The notes beneath the pieces were generated by a model. It did no database searches, was not told the DNA's origin, and saw only the letters and a program-made list of their open reading frames with translations. Shown here piece after piece: positions 50,809 through 62,468 of a DNA stretch of 64,000 bases. The stretch's first letter is position 1, and each line of letters starts with the position of its first letter. The translations under genes and the position numbers were made by a program. Source of the DNA: Xiphias gladius (lineage: Eukaryota > Chordata > Actinopteri > Istiophoriformes > Xiphiidae); NCBI RefSeq assembly GCF_016859285.1, contig NC_053418.1:20946910-21010909 (forward strand), read 5' to 3'.

Positions 50809-53637
50809 ATAGGCCCTGTGGATAACAGCCAAACAGTCCACATGCGTGTCCTCCAGACCATTTATAAGAGGCTGATTGGCAGTAGGCTGGACTGTCCTCG
50901 CTATGGGGCGCACTGGGAAAACATCGGCTTTCAGGGTAGGACACCTGTACACTACTTCACTATAAAAACAGTGGTTCAGATCTGTGGATGTTCACATTAA
51001 ATTCATCTTGCTAGTGAAATGCTGGTCTTCAATTCCACAATGTAATAGATTCTAATTGTTAAGAAATTTTAAGGTTTATTAGCAAAGGTCAGTATTAAAT
51101 GTTCCTCTAAATAAATGGATCAGTGAATCAAAATAAATGGCTGTAGGGCCTTTGTGTGATACAGTAATGCAATTATTACTATTTTAGAAATGACAATCTG
51201 TATCCACAATCACTGACTGTTCACACCAAACAAGAAAACACTAGGACTGTTTGTGTCATCTCTGTGTTGATCTGTTTTCTGTACTGCAGGTACAGACCCA
51301 GCCACTGACCTACGTGGCACTGGTTTCCTGGGACTGATGCATACTCTGTACTTTGTGATGGACCCAGAGACTCTACCATTGGCTAGAGACATCTACAAGT
51401 TATCACAACACCCTACACAGGTATCACCAAATCATAAAAGACACTGCTGTAAGGCAGCTTAATCATGTCAGAGTCAGCAAATGCATGCATGCACGAATGT
51501 GTTATATTTATTGGAGATGTGTTTTATTTTATATTTCATTTTGGACACTAATCCTTCAGAGAGACAGTGAAACTCCTCCCGCCCCAGGCGTGCTGCTTTG
51601 TAGCTGACCCTGACCTTTGTCCTCCCTGCAGAGGGAACTAGAGCCATCCCCTCAGGGATTAATAAACGTGGCTACAAGATGAGCATGTTTCAGGACTTTC
51701 TCTTGTAGCCTTTTTAAGTATTCCATGTGGACCTAAGATTCCTTGTTTATTTCCTCTGGTTTAGAACTTTCCATTCAGTGTGATGTCAATCAACATGACG
51801 CGCATCGCTCTACAAGTACTCAGAGAGGAAGCCTTGTCCAAGTGAGTCACCGGTGGTCAGTTATTGTTTTACCACATCTTCTGGAGTATGTATGTGGTAT
51901 GCTGTCTGTTTTTTCCCACAGTATCTCGTCACACCAACGCTCCTCTCTGTCTTTGCTCATACCAGGGAGTGCAATCGTCGTCAACAAGTGGTTGGTGTTC
52001 TGAACGAGTTCTACGTTGCCACGTATCTGCACCTGTACCAACTATGGAAGACCGAACAGAAGACCATTGCTGACTCTGGCTTTGTACTAAAAGGTAAAGA
52101 AAATGGTTGATTGTTTCTACTATTTGTAATGTGAGGATCTGTCATTCTGTTGCAGATGTATTGAATTGGGGTGAAAAAGTTTTTTTTTTCTTTTTTCTGG
52201 ATATGATAATACATCAGTAATTCTATAGATCAGTCTGTTGACAGGTCTTGGGGACTACTATTGTGTGAAAAAGTCCCATAAAACCTTTTGTGGCTTTAGA
52301 GCGAGCTGTGTTCTGATCTGATAAATAGCCTGAAGTGACATCACTTGAGTCAGTATCGACTGGGTCTGAAGACTATAAGTCTGAAAATGAAAAAATCTGG
52401 GGGTGTGGAGTTAGAAAGAACTGAGCTTACCAGACCTTTGCAGCCCGCTCCTCATCTCTGCTGCAGGCTGCATTAGCTGCTACTATCATAACACACATGA
52501 ATCTCCAACCGAACTGTTGGCAGTCAAGTTGCATTGTGGTTAAAGTAGGTGCCAGGTTTTGCAAAAGAAGAATGTGTGGAATGAAAAAGGCAATATCTCT
52601 GGTTCTACTGAATTTATTTTTTATTTTATTTTTTTTCAACTGTCTATTGTGAGTCAACAATGTTATAGGAGTCAGAGGAGTGTTCTTTTAACTTTTGCAC
52701 TGCCTTTTTGTAAACTCTCTTTAACCTTATTGTAGGATATGAGAGTTGTATGTAATCAGGCTGAAAGAGAAGATATATACCACTCTCATATCTGTCCGTT
52801 ATTTATGAAGCTACAGCCAGCAGCTGGTTAGCTTAGCTTAGAACAAAGACTGGAAACGGGAAAACAGCTAGCCTGGCTGTGTCCGAAGGTAAAAAAAAAC
52901 TGCCTGAAAAACAACAAGGACTGAAATGTAAAAACGACAGGTTCATGTCCTGCACTTGCTGTGTATAAACCCTGGTAACACCATAACCAGTCATTATTAC
53001 ACTTGGGTTTTTGTATGGATTAAACAGAGCAGAGATATAATGTGTTAGTAAAGAGTGTTAGAGGTGCTGGTAGGTCGATATTGTTACCATTTTGTTAAGA
53101 GCCAGCTGTTTTCCCCTTTTCCCAGTCTTTGTGCAAAGCTAAGCTAACCATCAGCTGGTTTTGGGTCCATATTTAATGGACGTATATGTGAGTGGTATTG
53201 ACCTTCTCATCTAAGTCTTTGCAAAAGAGCAAATTTGTATATTTTCCGAAATGTCAAACTCTTCCTTTAAAACATGAGTCACACTGATAGGTGTTGAAAT
53301 CAGCACTCAGATTGCAGAAGCCCAGTAAAACACAGACTGTCATGCCAGCATGAGTCCCACGGTCTCTGTGTTTTCTAACCCTTTAGAAGTGGAGCTGTTT
53401 GCCAAAAAGAACCCAAAGCAGATGCTGCGCCGACTAGAGGTCTTCCTGAAAGAGAGGCGGGCAGGTGGAATTCCCCGTGGGACATCGTCAGACCCTCAGG
53501 CCCAACAGCCTTCTCCAAGCCTGGGGGAGCGAGCGGTCAGAGCCGGGGCAGGACAGGGAAGCAAGGGAAAGGAGATGCACTTCACAGGAGTGTGTGATCT
53601 ACCGCCAGACATGGAGGGAGAGGCCAGGCTCATCTAA
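46974..53637 (+). CDS. elmod3: ELMO domain-containing protein 3, 12 coding exons
   Basis: Exons 46974-47009, 48885-48956, 49080-49154, 49242-49311, 49688-49750, 49868-49956, 50554-50677, 50813-50935, 51290-51420, 51765-51841, 51966-52093 and 53387-53637 join in frame to 412 residues (human ELMOD3 is about 380). Markers are [85 protein letters not shown] and the C-terminal FTGVCDLPP. The ELMO/CED-12 domain spans about residues 150-340. The Arg in TDLRGTG (about 226) is the position essential for Arf/Arl GAP activity in ELMODs. ELMOD3 acts on ARL2 and related GTPases and is linked to actin-rich hair-cell stereocilia and deafness in mammals (established). The first exon ([12 protein letters not shown]) is the least certain: it has a GTATTA donor and low conservation. 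Confidence 0.93.
47434..48515 (-). mobile_element. Tc1/mariner-like transposon, family 1, copy 2 (in elmod3 intron; degenerate)
   Basis: It has the same terminal inverted repeats as 11895-13011 (GTGACAAATTAAAGGAAAAA at the left; TTGTTACCCATCTGTA at the right), bounded by TA. Minus-strand transposase pieces include [12 protein letters not shown] near 48370, KVIWSNDS near 48030, [10 protein letters not shown] near 47940 and [10 protein letters not shown] near 47760. It keeps the ~95-bp segment deleted in copy 1 but lacks internal sequence near its right end. It is inserted between the first and second coding exons of elmod3, antisense to the gene. Confidence 0.9.
50777..50803 (+). repeat. (TG)n tract next to an elmod3 splice acceptor
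   Basis: About 13 TG units immediately before the TTTTCTATAG acceptor of the exon at 50813. Confidence 0.9.
52765..53215. mobile_element. Fold-back MITE in the last intron of elmod3
   Basis: Arms of about 105 bp at 52765-52875 and 53105-53215 are inverted copies: ATACCACTCTCATAT pairs with ATGTGAGTGGTAT, GCTGGTTAGCTTAGCTTAG with CTAAGCTAACCATCAGC, and CAAAGACTGG with CCAGTCTTTG. The sequence beyond the right arm, AATGTCAAACTCTTCCTTTAA, fits an abundant percomorph repeat. No coding capacity. Confidence 0.8.
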
Positions 53638-54957
53638 GATAGACTCTGTTTGAATGTGAGTGTGTGTGTGTGAGCAGTTGTGCTTGTGAGTATATCTATT
53701 CGTGTATTTGCGAGTGGCTTACTTAGAGTGCAAAAAGAAGAACCCCCACCAGACCCTGATCTAGGACCTGCTATCTGAACCTTTTCAAACACCGCCACTC
53801 CTTCCTTTGATGCTGGGGTGCTGCACTTTGATCAGATTACGCACGGGGGTCTTACAGACTTATATCTTATGTTTTTTTTTTTGTTTATTGTTTTTTCTGT
53901 TTTTTTTAAATTAACATAGAACATAGAACAGTCAAATATAAAACGCTGATGCAGGTCAGAAACACAAGATGTCACAAAAACAACAAGAAAGTGAATGTTT
54001 GCACTTTTCTGTGGAGTTAGTAGCCAAATCAAGAGCTGCCAAATTCTTGTGGTTAAACTCTACCTGCCTAGAAATCCAAAGCATACACACTTGTGTTCCA
54101 AGGATCTCTCAGTCAGGGGGGGGGGGTTGAGTGGCTTATTTAAAAGTCTTAGTTATCTCTCACACTCCAGGATACTGCTCCATCACATGAGCATGCTAAC
54201 AGCCCATAATGCAACAGAAGGGTAGCATTGTTAGGCGTATTGTTAAGCACTCTGTTAACTAAGAGAAAAAATGAGCAGGTTTCAAACCCTTCTATAGAGC
54301 AAACACAAGCAGGTTTTCGCTCAGCATGAGTGGGGAAAACCCCGAGAGGTTACAGAGGCTTTTGAGCAGGGAGCAGGAATTGCAAGTATACGCTGTTCTT
54401 AAAATCTTACACAGTAGGCTTTGAATGCAGCTTGCTGTGAAGGTCTAATCACTTTGCATTCTCTATCAGAGTGTGAATGAAATATAGGTGATGTGAAAGA
54501 TGTACAAGAATGGACACTCAGGCCAGATGTGTGGAGGTATAGCCAGTTGTTGGTGTACTCATGGTGTCTGTTGCCAGGGGTGTGACAGACTAGGTTCAGA
54601 GCGCCCAGTTAATATGGGGGAATATATTTTAAATAATTTAAAAATAACTATTTCAGTCCTTTCTGAGGGGACAGCTGTCATAACTTCAGTTATGTACACA
54701 GCACTTCAGAATTTTGTTATTGAACTGATGGCTGAGTGACCGTGATAAGGATTTTTAACACTGTTAAAATTCCACCAGAATGTTTGAAAGTCTTCTGACT
54801 TCTCAACTTTTCATGGTTAAAACCAAGGAGACACTTCATAACAGAGTCTGTGTGCTTAGCTGGGTCCTGACTAAAGTCAAAGGTCTGGTATGAGCTTTCT
54901 CTACATTCCGTTACAAAGCATGTGATTGTAATTTTTTTGACCAGTTAAGATTTATTC

Positions 54958-55073
<116 letters not shown>

Positions 55074-55232
55074 TGAAATGAATGAGCTGATACTGATGAA
55101 GGATGCCTCTCCTAGGAGATGTATGGTACAGTATGCAATCCCAGCTCCTACTCAATGATAATCAAAACGATAGTGCTGTGTGACGATAGAAATCGTTCCT
55201 AACTTCAGGGTTTGTGTGCTTGTGCAGTTGAG

Positions 55233-55235
<3 letters not shown>

Positions 55236-55291
<56 letters not shown>
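55236..55291. repeat. (GT)n microsatellite
   Basis: About 28 GT units, 160 bp after the preceding GT repeat. Confidence 0.95.
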
Positions 55292-55293
<2 letters not shown>

Positions 55294-57454
55294 AACAGGA
55301 ACTGACTACAGATGGGGTGCTTTCCTCTGCACACAATAAGCCAGCTTTACTAAGTACTTGATCCATCAAGCTGCAATGAAGGTACTTTTGTCATTTTAAA
55401 AATGGTACATAACATTGCTGAAGATTTATCTTAAAACAAAGAACACATTCTTTGGTTTTTGTTTTTTTGTTTTTGTTTTTGTTTTTTTGTTTTTGTTTTT
55501 TTCAAAAACCAGATGTTGGTTCTGGACACAGCTGGTTTCAGCAGCTCTGTGGCCTGGCATGGGTAGAGATCCTCAGCAAAGCTGGTTCCTGCTTTGTGCT
55601 AATGTGAAACCGTCTCCCATCGTCGTAGTCTCAATCTGTAGCATGTTCAGGTAGCACTAGTACTGTAGCATCCTATAGCCTCCTCTTCGTAAAGCTTCTT
55701 GATGTCATGTCTCAGTTACAGTCTGTATCGTCAATGAGTGCGCAAACTGTTACTACTATAGCACATTCATTACATATTCTCATTAAGAGTCCTTCAGTAG
55801 ACACACATTGAGGTGGCACAGTGCATGTTTTGCAGAAATGTGACATAGGCTTGACATGATAATGAGCTCAACATTGTCTCCTAAGAAGGTGATGGTAAAA
55901 ACGGTGCCTACATCCAGTGGAGCCATGTGGGGTAGAATGCTGGTTGGTCCTCGCCTCCTTTTTTTTTTTTTTTTTTTCTCTCTCTTTCATTTGAGCCACC
56001 GTGCCACAGTAGACTTCCTCCATTCATGTAACACAATAAACAGAGTTTTTGTGACCTCTAAAACATGCAGGCCTAATACATAAAAAAACACAGGCATGTA
56101 AATTTTCAGTGTCAACATCTACTCAGATAATTGTTCTTTGCCATCTCCATTCTGCACCATATAACTTCAAAAACAAGCTGATGTAGTTTTGCCAATTCTT
56201 TGCGAGTGTTTTGATTGATCAGGAAAATTTGCACTGTTGTAGATCTTTGATAGTATGTGTGACGTATGCAAGAGGAAACAGGCCATCTTCAATAGCCATA
56301 ATGCTCATTAACACCCACCTCATGAAACAGGCTATGTTAAGTCAGAATCCCCTCCTCGCTCTAAAAAATTGCACCACGTATATGATCTCGCATTTAGTTT
56401 TATTAAATTTTAAACTGAGGAGCAGTACAGTGTATGTAAATCAGGAAGTTTGTATATAGAGAATTAATGATTGTAACTGTATGATTGTCTGTAGGGCATT
56501 ATACTGAAACACATTGCTTACCTCAAGACTTGAGACAAATCTCTCCTTTCTCTCTCCTGATGTTTGTTTGGCCTCTCAGTCAAACACTATCTTTTTATCT
56601 CTCCTTGTACCTAGGCCTTCTCTCATACCAATTGGACATGTTATATAATGTATATTCAACACCTGAAGCACTGCGTAATAACAAACTAACACAAAAGCTG
56701 GTCAATGTTATGTGTATTCTATTTAAAGACACATTTATAGACACTATATAGGCCCACACACGCTCTGATGCACATTTGCAGATAAAAAAAAATCCTTTTT
56801 AAAATGATCTAGAATTGGATGATGTTTACCATGTTGAAATAAGCTGGTTTTCTTGTGGCTTCAGTGATAGTACAGTATACTTTTGCTGTGTTTAAGTGTT
56901 TGATGTCAGGAAAACACACAGAAACGATCCCGTCTTAACAGCTACAGTCACAAGCAAACTGTTTAATATATGATTGTAAAGATATAGGCTTGATTAGCAG
57001 TCATAATACTATGTATGCTTTGACCTTGGTATATATTCAGTATCCAAACAAGGCCTGATTTATTCTCTCATATTACCAAAAGTTATATTTTCAGCAGTTG
57101 TAATAGATCATATCCTTATGTGTTCATCATCATTTGGAATTTCCTCAGTTGTGAAACCAGAACCAAGAGAGAAAAAAACAAACAAACAAAAAAACGGGTT
57201 CCTGCGGGACGTCGGATGCTCTGAGAGGTGTGCTCTGAAGTTCTGCTTCCTACTGCAGCAGCTCGGCAAATACAATCACTTCTCTCAATATCCTGCGCTT
57301 TATATGAAGGTGTTTTACTGTTGCCGTCGTCGTCATGTCCCTCAGAGCATTTTATGACTGTACCTTGATTGTAGAAGCCCTATTTTATACTGAGAGTTAT
57401 TTCAGAATACAGTATGTGCTGTTGTACATTAAATGTATTGTATGGAGAAAGCTA

Positions 57455-57460
57455 AATAAA
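57455..57460 (+). terminator. Possible distal polyadenylation signal (AATAAA)
   Basis: AATAAATG context followed by T-rich sequence, 3.8 kb after the elmod3 stop. It could serve elmod3 or an unannotated transcript. Confidence 0.3.
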
Positions 57461-59614
57461 TGCTGTTTAAAATCTATATATTTCTCTGTGATATCACTGC
57501 ATCTTCCTTGACCTTCTAATGAATTGAATGAATAATTGTACCATGTGCAGTTTCCCATACTTGTATAGTATTCTATAGAACATAGTAATTGTATACATAT
57601 AAATATGTTCATAGGATACTGTTTTTCCCAGTTAGTATACAACAGATCTATGTACTTGACGGTTTTATACTAACAAAAAATGGGGTGGCAATAGTCATCA
57701 GTCAGTGACTTTGGAATGTCATTGCCAATTAAACTTTACAAAGAGAGAGCAAAAGGTTTTCCCAAAGATTTAATGCTTATTTTTTGTTCTCCATCATCAT
57801 CATACAGTATTCGAGCTTTCTTACCATCATCCAAATTGTTTTTGTTTTTTTTAAAAGGTCTACAAGTAATGATTATGTTAAGTTCTGAGAGCCCAAGGTG
57901 ACATCTTCAAATGTCTGGTTTTGTCCAACCAACAGTCCAAAACCCAAAGTTATTCTATTTAAAATAATATCAAACACAGAAAAGCATTTTAATTTTGTAG
58001 AGTAATATTCGTTTGATCAACTAATTGATTAACTTTTTTTTTTTTTTACTTTTTAAAGCTGTCAGCAGCTTTTCCCTTTTGTGCAGTGCACTGTTGAGCA
58101 ATACTGTGCTGTACGTCAACAGCACACTTAAAAAACCCAGGGTTCTATTGACATTTTTGAGTACTCAAAAATGGCTGAGAATTACTATGCCGTGTGGAAT
58201 TGGGACACCATGGTTTGTAGTGGGCCTTCAGCTTGTCTGTAGCTTTTCTGTAATTCAGCCACTAGAGTGCACACTTTGATAGATCCACAACTCAAATGAC
58301 CACGGCTGTGAGCAAACATATTACATTCTACAGGTGCCAAGTAATGCGTATGGTGTTTATGTATTGTAGTACTGTAAAATACCCTCATGTACACAAATCT
58401 GTCAACTCTTGTCTATCCAGTGGCAGAAGCTAAAGTTTGATTTACATATTACAATCCGCTTTCAACTATTTGCCAATTGCTTTCAGTGCAGTGTCAGCTA
58501 CCTCCTGTTCAATTTAAATCTAATCCTTATTTACTATTCCCTTGGTTGTATAGTTTTAAGTGAACATCATGAGGTCCTCTTGTCCAGCATTATCAGGGCG
58601 GAGCACCAGCACTGACTGGCTGTGTAGACACTGTTCAAACTCTTGGATTCTATTCAGTCTGCGCTTCATCTTTCATCAGGAAAACAAATAACTTAGATGC
58701 CATTGAAACACAATTATAATACTGGCCCATTCCGGTAAAATGTTGAAATATTTACAACTGATCAGAGAAAGGAGATTTTGGTCGTGGGTCAATAAAGTTT
58801 GGGATGTCTCCAAAGGTCTCCAAAATCTTGGTGCTGCGTGTTTCTACATCTGTGCTTAATCAGACCCGTGGCTCCGATCCCACAGTGCCAGATGACAGGG
58901 CTGTGGTGGACCTGCTGAATCACAGCGCACACAGGATGGAAAAATATTTCAGCCAAATTTGTATCACTAATCTGAGTCGAAATCACAGTTCCACAAATTT
59001 TTTTTCATATCTGCTTTTCGAACCGTCTGTGCTTGTATTAGTATTATTAATGTGCACGTGGTTTCAGTGGAGAGCAAAGGACAAGACACAACTTTAATTA
59101 TATAACTGATGAGCTCTCTAAAGGGTTAATAATGTAAAACACGGAAATCAGTCGTGTATCAGATATCCTACAGGAGTGTTAAGGCATCTGGGTGCCCGGT
59201 GAGAATGAAGAGAAAGGAGCAGGATGGAGTTTTATAAATCTCTTTCCATTTGTACCTAGTGAGCCTGCTGGATTACAGCATTTTTCTCCCACTCTTACTC
59301 TCGCCTTCCCTCCCCCAACTCTCTTCCTCTCTTTCTCTCTGATGTCATTGTTTCCTGCCCAGTAGATACTGACGCTCAGCTCAAGGCTGTGTGCACAGAC
59401 CCTAAACTTAATGCATGCTGCTCTGCCTAAGCTGACCTATAGGAATGCACGGATACAAATAAAAGTGATGTCTGGCCCATTAAATCCCAAGTCTGTAAAG
59501 TGTCGTGGCTTCTGTGGTCTGCATTGCGGGTAAACCGTGTGGCCAGCGTGAACGGTTGTAAGTTACTTTAAGGCCTCTATTGCTCATGGTCACGGTCCAT
59601 CCTCTCATTTCTCA

Positions 59615-59960
59615 TCAGTGGTGGAAGTGCATTTGGCGCACTTATTCAAGTAATGTACATAAGCGGAGTAAAATATTCTACTTCTTACTTCAGAACATTT
59701 ATTTGACAGTTGTAGTTACTTTACAGTTTACCTGATGAGTTCATAACACATGGTGTATTGTTAAAGATTATACTACCCAACACTATATAAAACTCATATG
59801 TAAAATTAGCTTGATCTTGACCAACTATAACTGTGAAATGCTACTCACACATTAATGCATCAACAACAATAATCCAGTAATATAATATCATAGTAAAACA
59901 CTTACAGGGGCATTTTACAGGGGGCATAGTACCCGAGTACTTGGGGAGTGGGGTATTTTT
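59615..59960 (-). mobile_element. hAT-like MITE fragment, reverse orientation
   Basis: It starts near CAGTGGTGGAAGTGCA and carries ATTTATTTGACAGTTGTAGTTAC and ACTACCCAACA, the reverse complements of blocks in the MITE at 45450-45901. It is degraded. Confidence 0.55.
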
Positions 59961-60529
59961 ACAGTGTGCTATTGCTACTTTTTTGGTTGGAAAAGAGATA
60001 AAAGGCTAAGATCATAAGCCATAAAACAAACTGTTGTTCAGACCATTAGCTATGGTGGCCAATGTTAGCTAATGTTAGCTAACAACTGTTGATGCCGTGT
60101 AACTGACATTCCTGACTCAGCTCACTAACATTATGAATCCTCTTTATCTGTGCTACTTTTACACTACTTTTTACATTTTACAATGCCATATACTACAATT
60201 TGTTCTTGTAGCTGTCACTTTACAGTTGTCTCCATTCCGCAGAGGTTACATGGGCTAGTCTGAAAATGCTGTTAGCCACCATAGGCTACCGGTCAAACCA
60301 GATCAAGTAAGGCTGTGGTGGCAAAATTCCTTAGTGTGCTGAACTGAGCTACGGTGCATTTGATTGCTTACAGCTTTTCATTTGTAAAAGGAAGAATGTG
60401 TTATTTCTTATTTCAAAAGTTACATAGTCTCACTTTAATGTAGCCAGTGCAGCTAATAATTACCTTATACCTATTGGGTAATTTAAACCATAACAGTGTA
60501 CCTTATTTTATAAACTAATCACAAGTGTT

Positions 60530-60715
60530 GTATGTAAAGTAATCTGTGAAGTAACTATAGCTGTCCATTAAAAGTAGCAGCTGATATCCACGGAATAAAA
60601 AAATAACATTTGTTTTTGAAATTTGGAGAAACAGAAGTATAATTAGCATAAAATGGAAATACTCAAGTAAAGTACAAGTACCTCAAAATTGTACCTAAGA
60701 ACAGTTTAGAAGCTC
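60530..60715 (+). mobile_element. hAT-like MITE fragment, forward orientation
   Basis: It carries GTAACTATAGCTGTCCATTAA, AGCATAAAATGGAAATACTC, AAGTAAAGTACAAGTACCTC and AAAATTGTACCTAAGAACAG in the order of the same teleost MITE family. It lies in opposite orientation to the fragment at 59615-59960. Confidence 0.65.
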
Positions 60716-61488
60716 CATCACTAGATAACAGACATATTTTATTGTGGCTTTCTTCTAACCGATGTCTTACAAGTAAATAATGGAAGTGACTGACATATGG
60801 TTCGCTGCACATACACATTTCTTTTTTGTATTGTGAAATAGCTCGGGTGAAAAAAAGAAAAAGCAGTTCCAGCTGGCTCCCCTGTGTGTCCGTATCCTTG
60901 CCAACTGAAAAAGGCCTCTGCTTGACCTTACTGTAGTCTGACTTATCTGCTGCATTCTTCACAGCCGTAGTCATATCTTTCATAGGTTTGATTGCATGCT
61001 GCAATATAGTGTTCTTAAGATCAAATCCTCCACAGTCTGTCTTTTAAATGGAATTCTGTTTTACCATCCTCACAGTCTGTGTATGAATAAATTATTTGAC
61101 CACGTATGTCTGTTTGCGTACACTTTTTGCCTCCGTGCATGCTTGTCTTTGTTCGGTTTGAAACACATTTAGAGGAAATTGTTCTTATGACGCTCCCTGA
61201 GCAGAGTTAATAGGGCTTCATTGGACTGTACAGTGTTTTGGTTACACTGCTTTATTCAAACATCTGGCACTTCTGGGTAATATACCTCCCCTCATGGAAG
61301 AGTGCAGGTGACTGGAGTTTTTAGGGAAAACTTTGGTGGCAAAATATACAACATGTGCAGCATTTGAAGGCCCTGACAGGCTCTCCAAACAGTTAACATA
61401 GGAAGAGGAGGAGAAGGGGGGGTGGCAAAGAAAACAACCAAATTTAAAAGATTAGAATTCTGTCGTCTGCTCAAACAATTCTCCCTTC

Positions 61489-61542
<54 letters not shown>

Positions 61543-62468
61543 TGTACTCCGCCATGGACGCCTTGCCTACCTTAACTTTTTCTCCAGAAGGGAGAAAGTG
61601 AGCTATGCAACAACTTGAGGAAAGAAAGAAAGAGCAACACCCAGACGAGATGGAAAGGAAAGATTCATTCCCAACCAAAACAAGTCCTTGACTGAAAAAA
61701 ATTTCTGTTCAAATCCTGTTTGTTTTCATTTTCTTTGAATTGCTGTTTAGTTTTGTTAACACACACAAAAAAATCCCTATCCTCCCCCTTTAGCCCCTCT
61801 CTCCTCCTCCTCTTGTGGAATTCTGTGTCCAAGGAGTCACTCCTCTCTCCTGCTATTCTGCTTGCTGGTGAGTCTGTAGGGCCAGAGCTCTCTGCCGAGG
61901 AATTCGACAGGAGCTGCGGACGAAAAAAAACTGGCTTCTTTCTCTAACGCAGGAAGTGCAAACCCCCAGTCTGAGGCCTTACCTGCCCTCCCTCACCCCC
62001 CCCAACCATCTCCTGTATGAATCCTGCACCTGTTCGGACTCGTCAGCCAGGAGAAGGGGATCCTGTGGCCTTAGACTATTATTTCAGCTGACCCGCTGCA
62101 GGGCAAATAGGAACCCAGTCTATTCATTTGACTGGATTGTTGCTTAGCTCTGTATCTCTCTCTCTCTCTGTCTCTCTCTATAACCCCCCTCCCTTCCCTC
62201 CCTGCCTATCCCTACCCCCCTCCCACTCCATCTCTGTCTAGCCCCGTCTGAGCCTGGTTGACACTGTGGCTGTGGGGACGTGTGGAGCCGCAGAGATTTC
62301 CCTGCTGGAGTAAAAGTGTGGATCACATGGAAAGGACGCGAAGAAGAAAGGCTGAAATATAAATCTTTTGGAGGACAAACAAATTGGATTGAGCTTTAGA
62401 CGGCTGAGATACAAAAGTAAGTAAAAACTCCAGACTAAAGGGATTTTGCAGTTGGAACAGCAGCAGGT
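60716..62468. other. Upstream region / 5' UTR of the right-edge gene
   Basis: It contains a GT microsatellite at 61493-61541 and pyrimidine-rich sequence around 61760-62230. A possible 5' UTR lies directly before the ATG at 62469. No coding exon is supported. Confidence 0.4.
61493..61541. repeat. (GT)n microsatellite
   Basis: About 24 GT units, about 0.9 kb before the start codon of the right-edge gene. Confidence 0.95.

Noticed and set aside
51560-51700. LINE 3'-end fragment (GGGATTAATAAA motif) in an elmod3 intron
   Set aside because: The motif is suggestive of fish LINE/SINE tails, but no reverse transcriptase coding or tail repeat accompanies it, so it was not annotated.
53350-53386. 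Reading the last elmod3 exon from its own ATG at 53350 as a separate small gene
   Set aside because: The CTTTAG acceptor ends at 53386 and the frame continues from the upstream ELMO exons, so the ATG is intronic.
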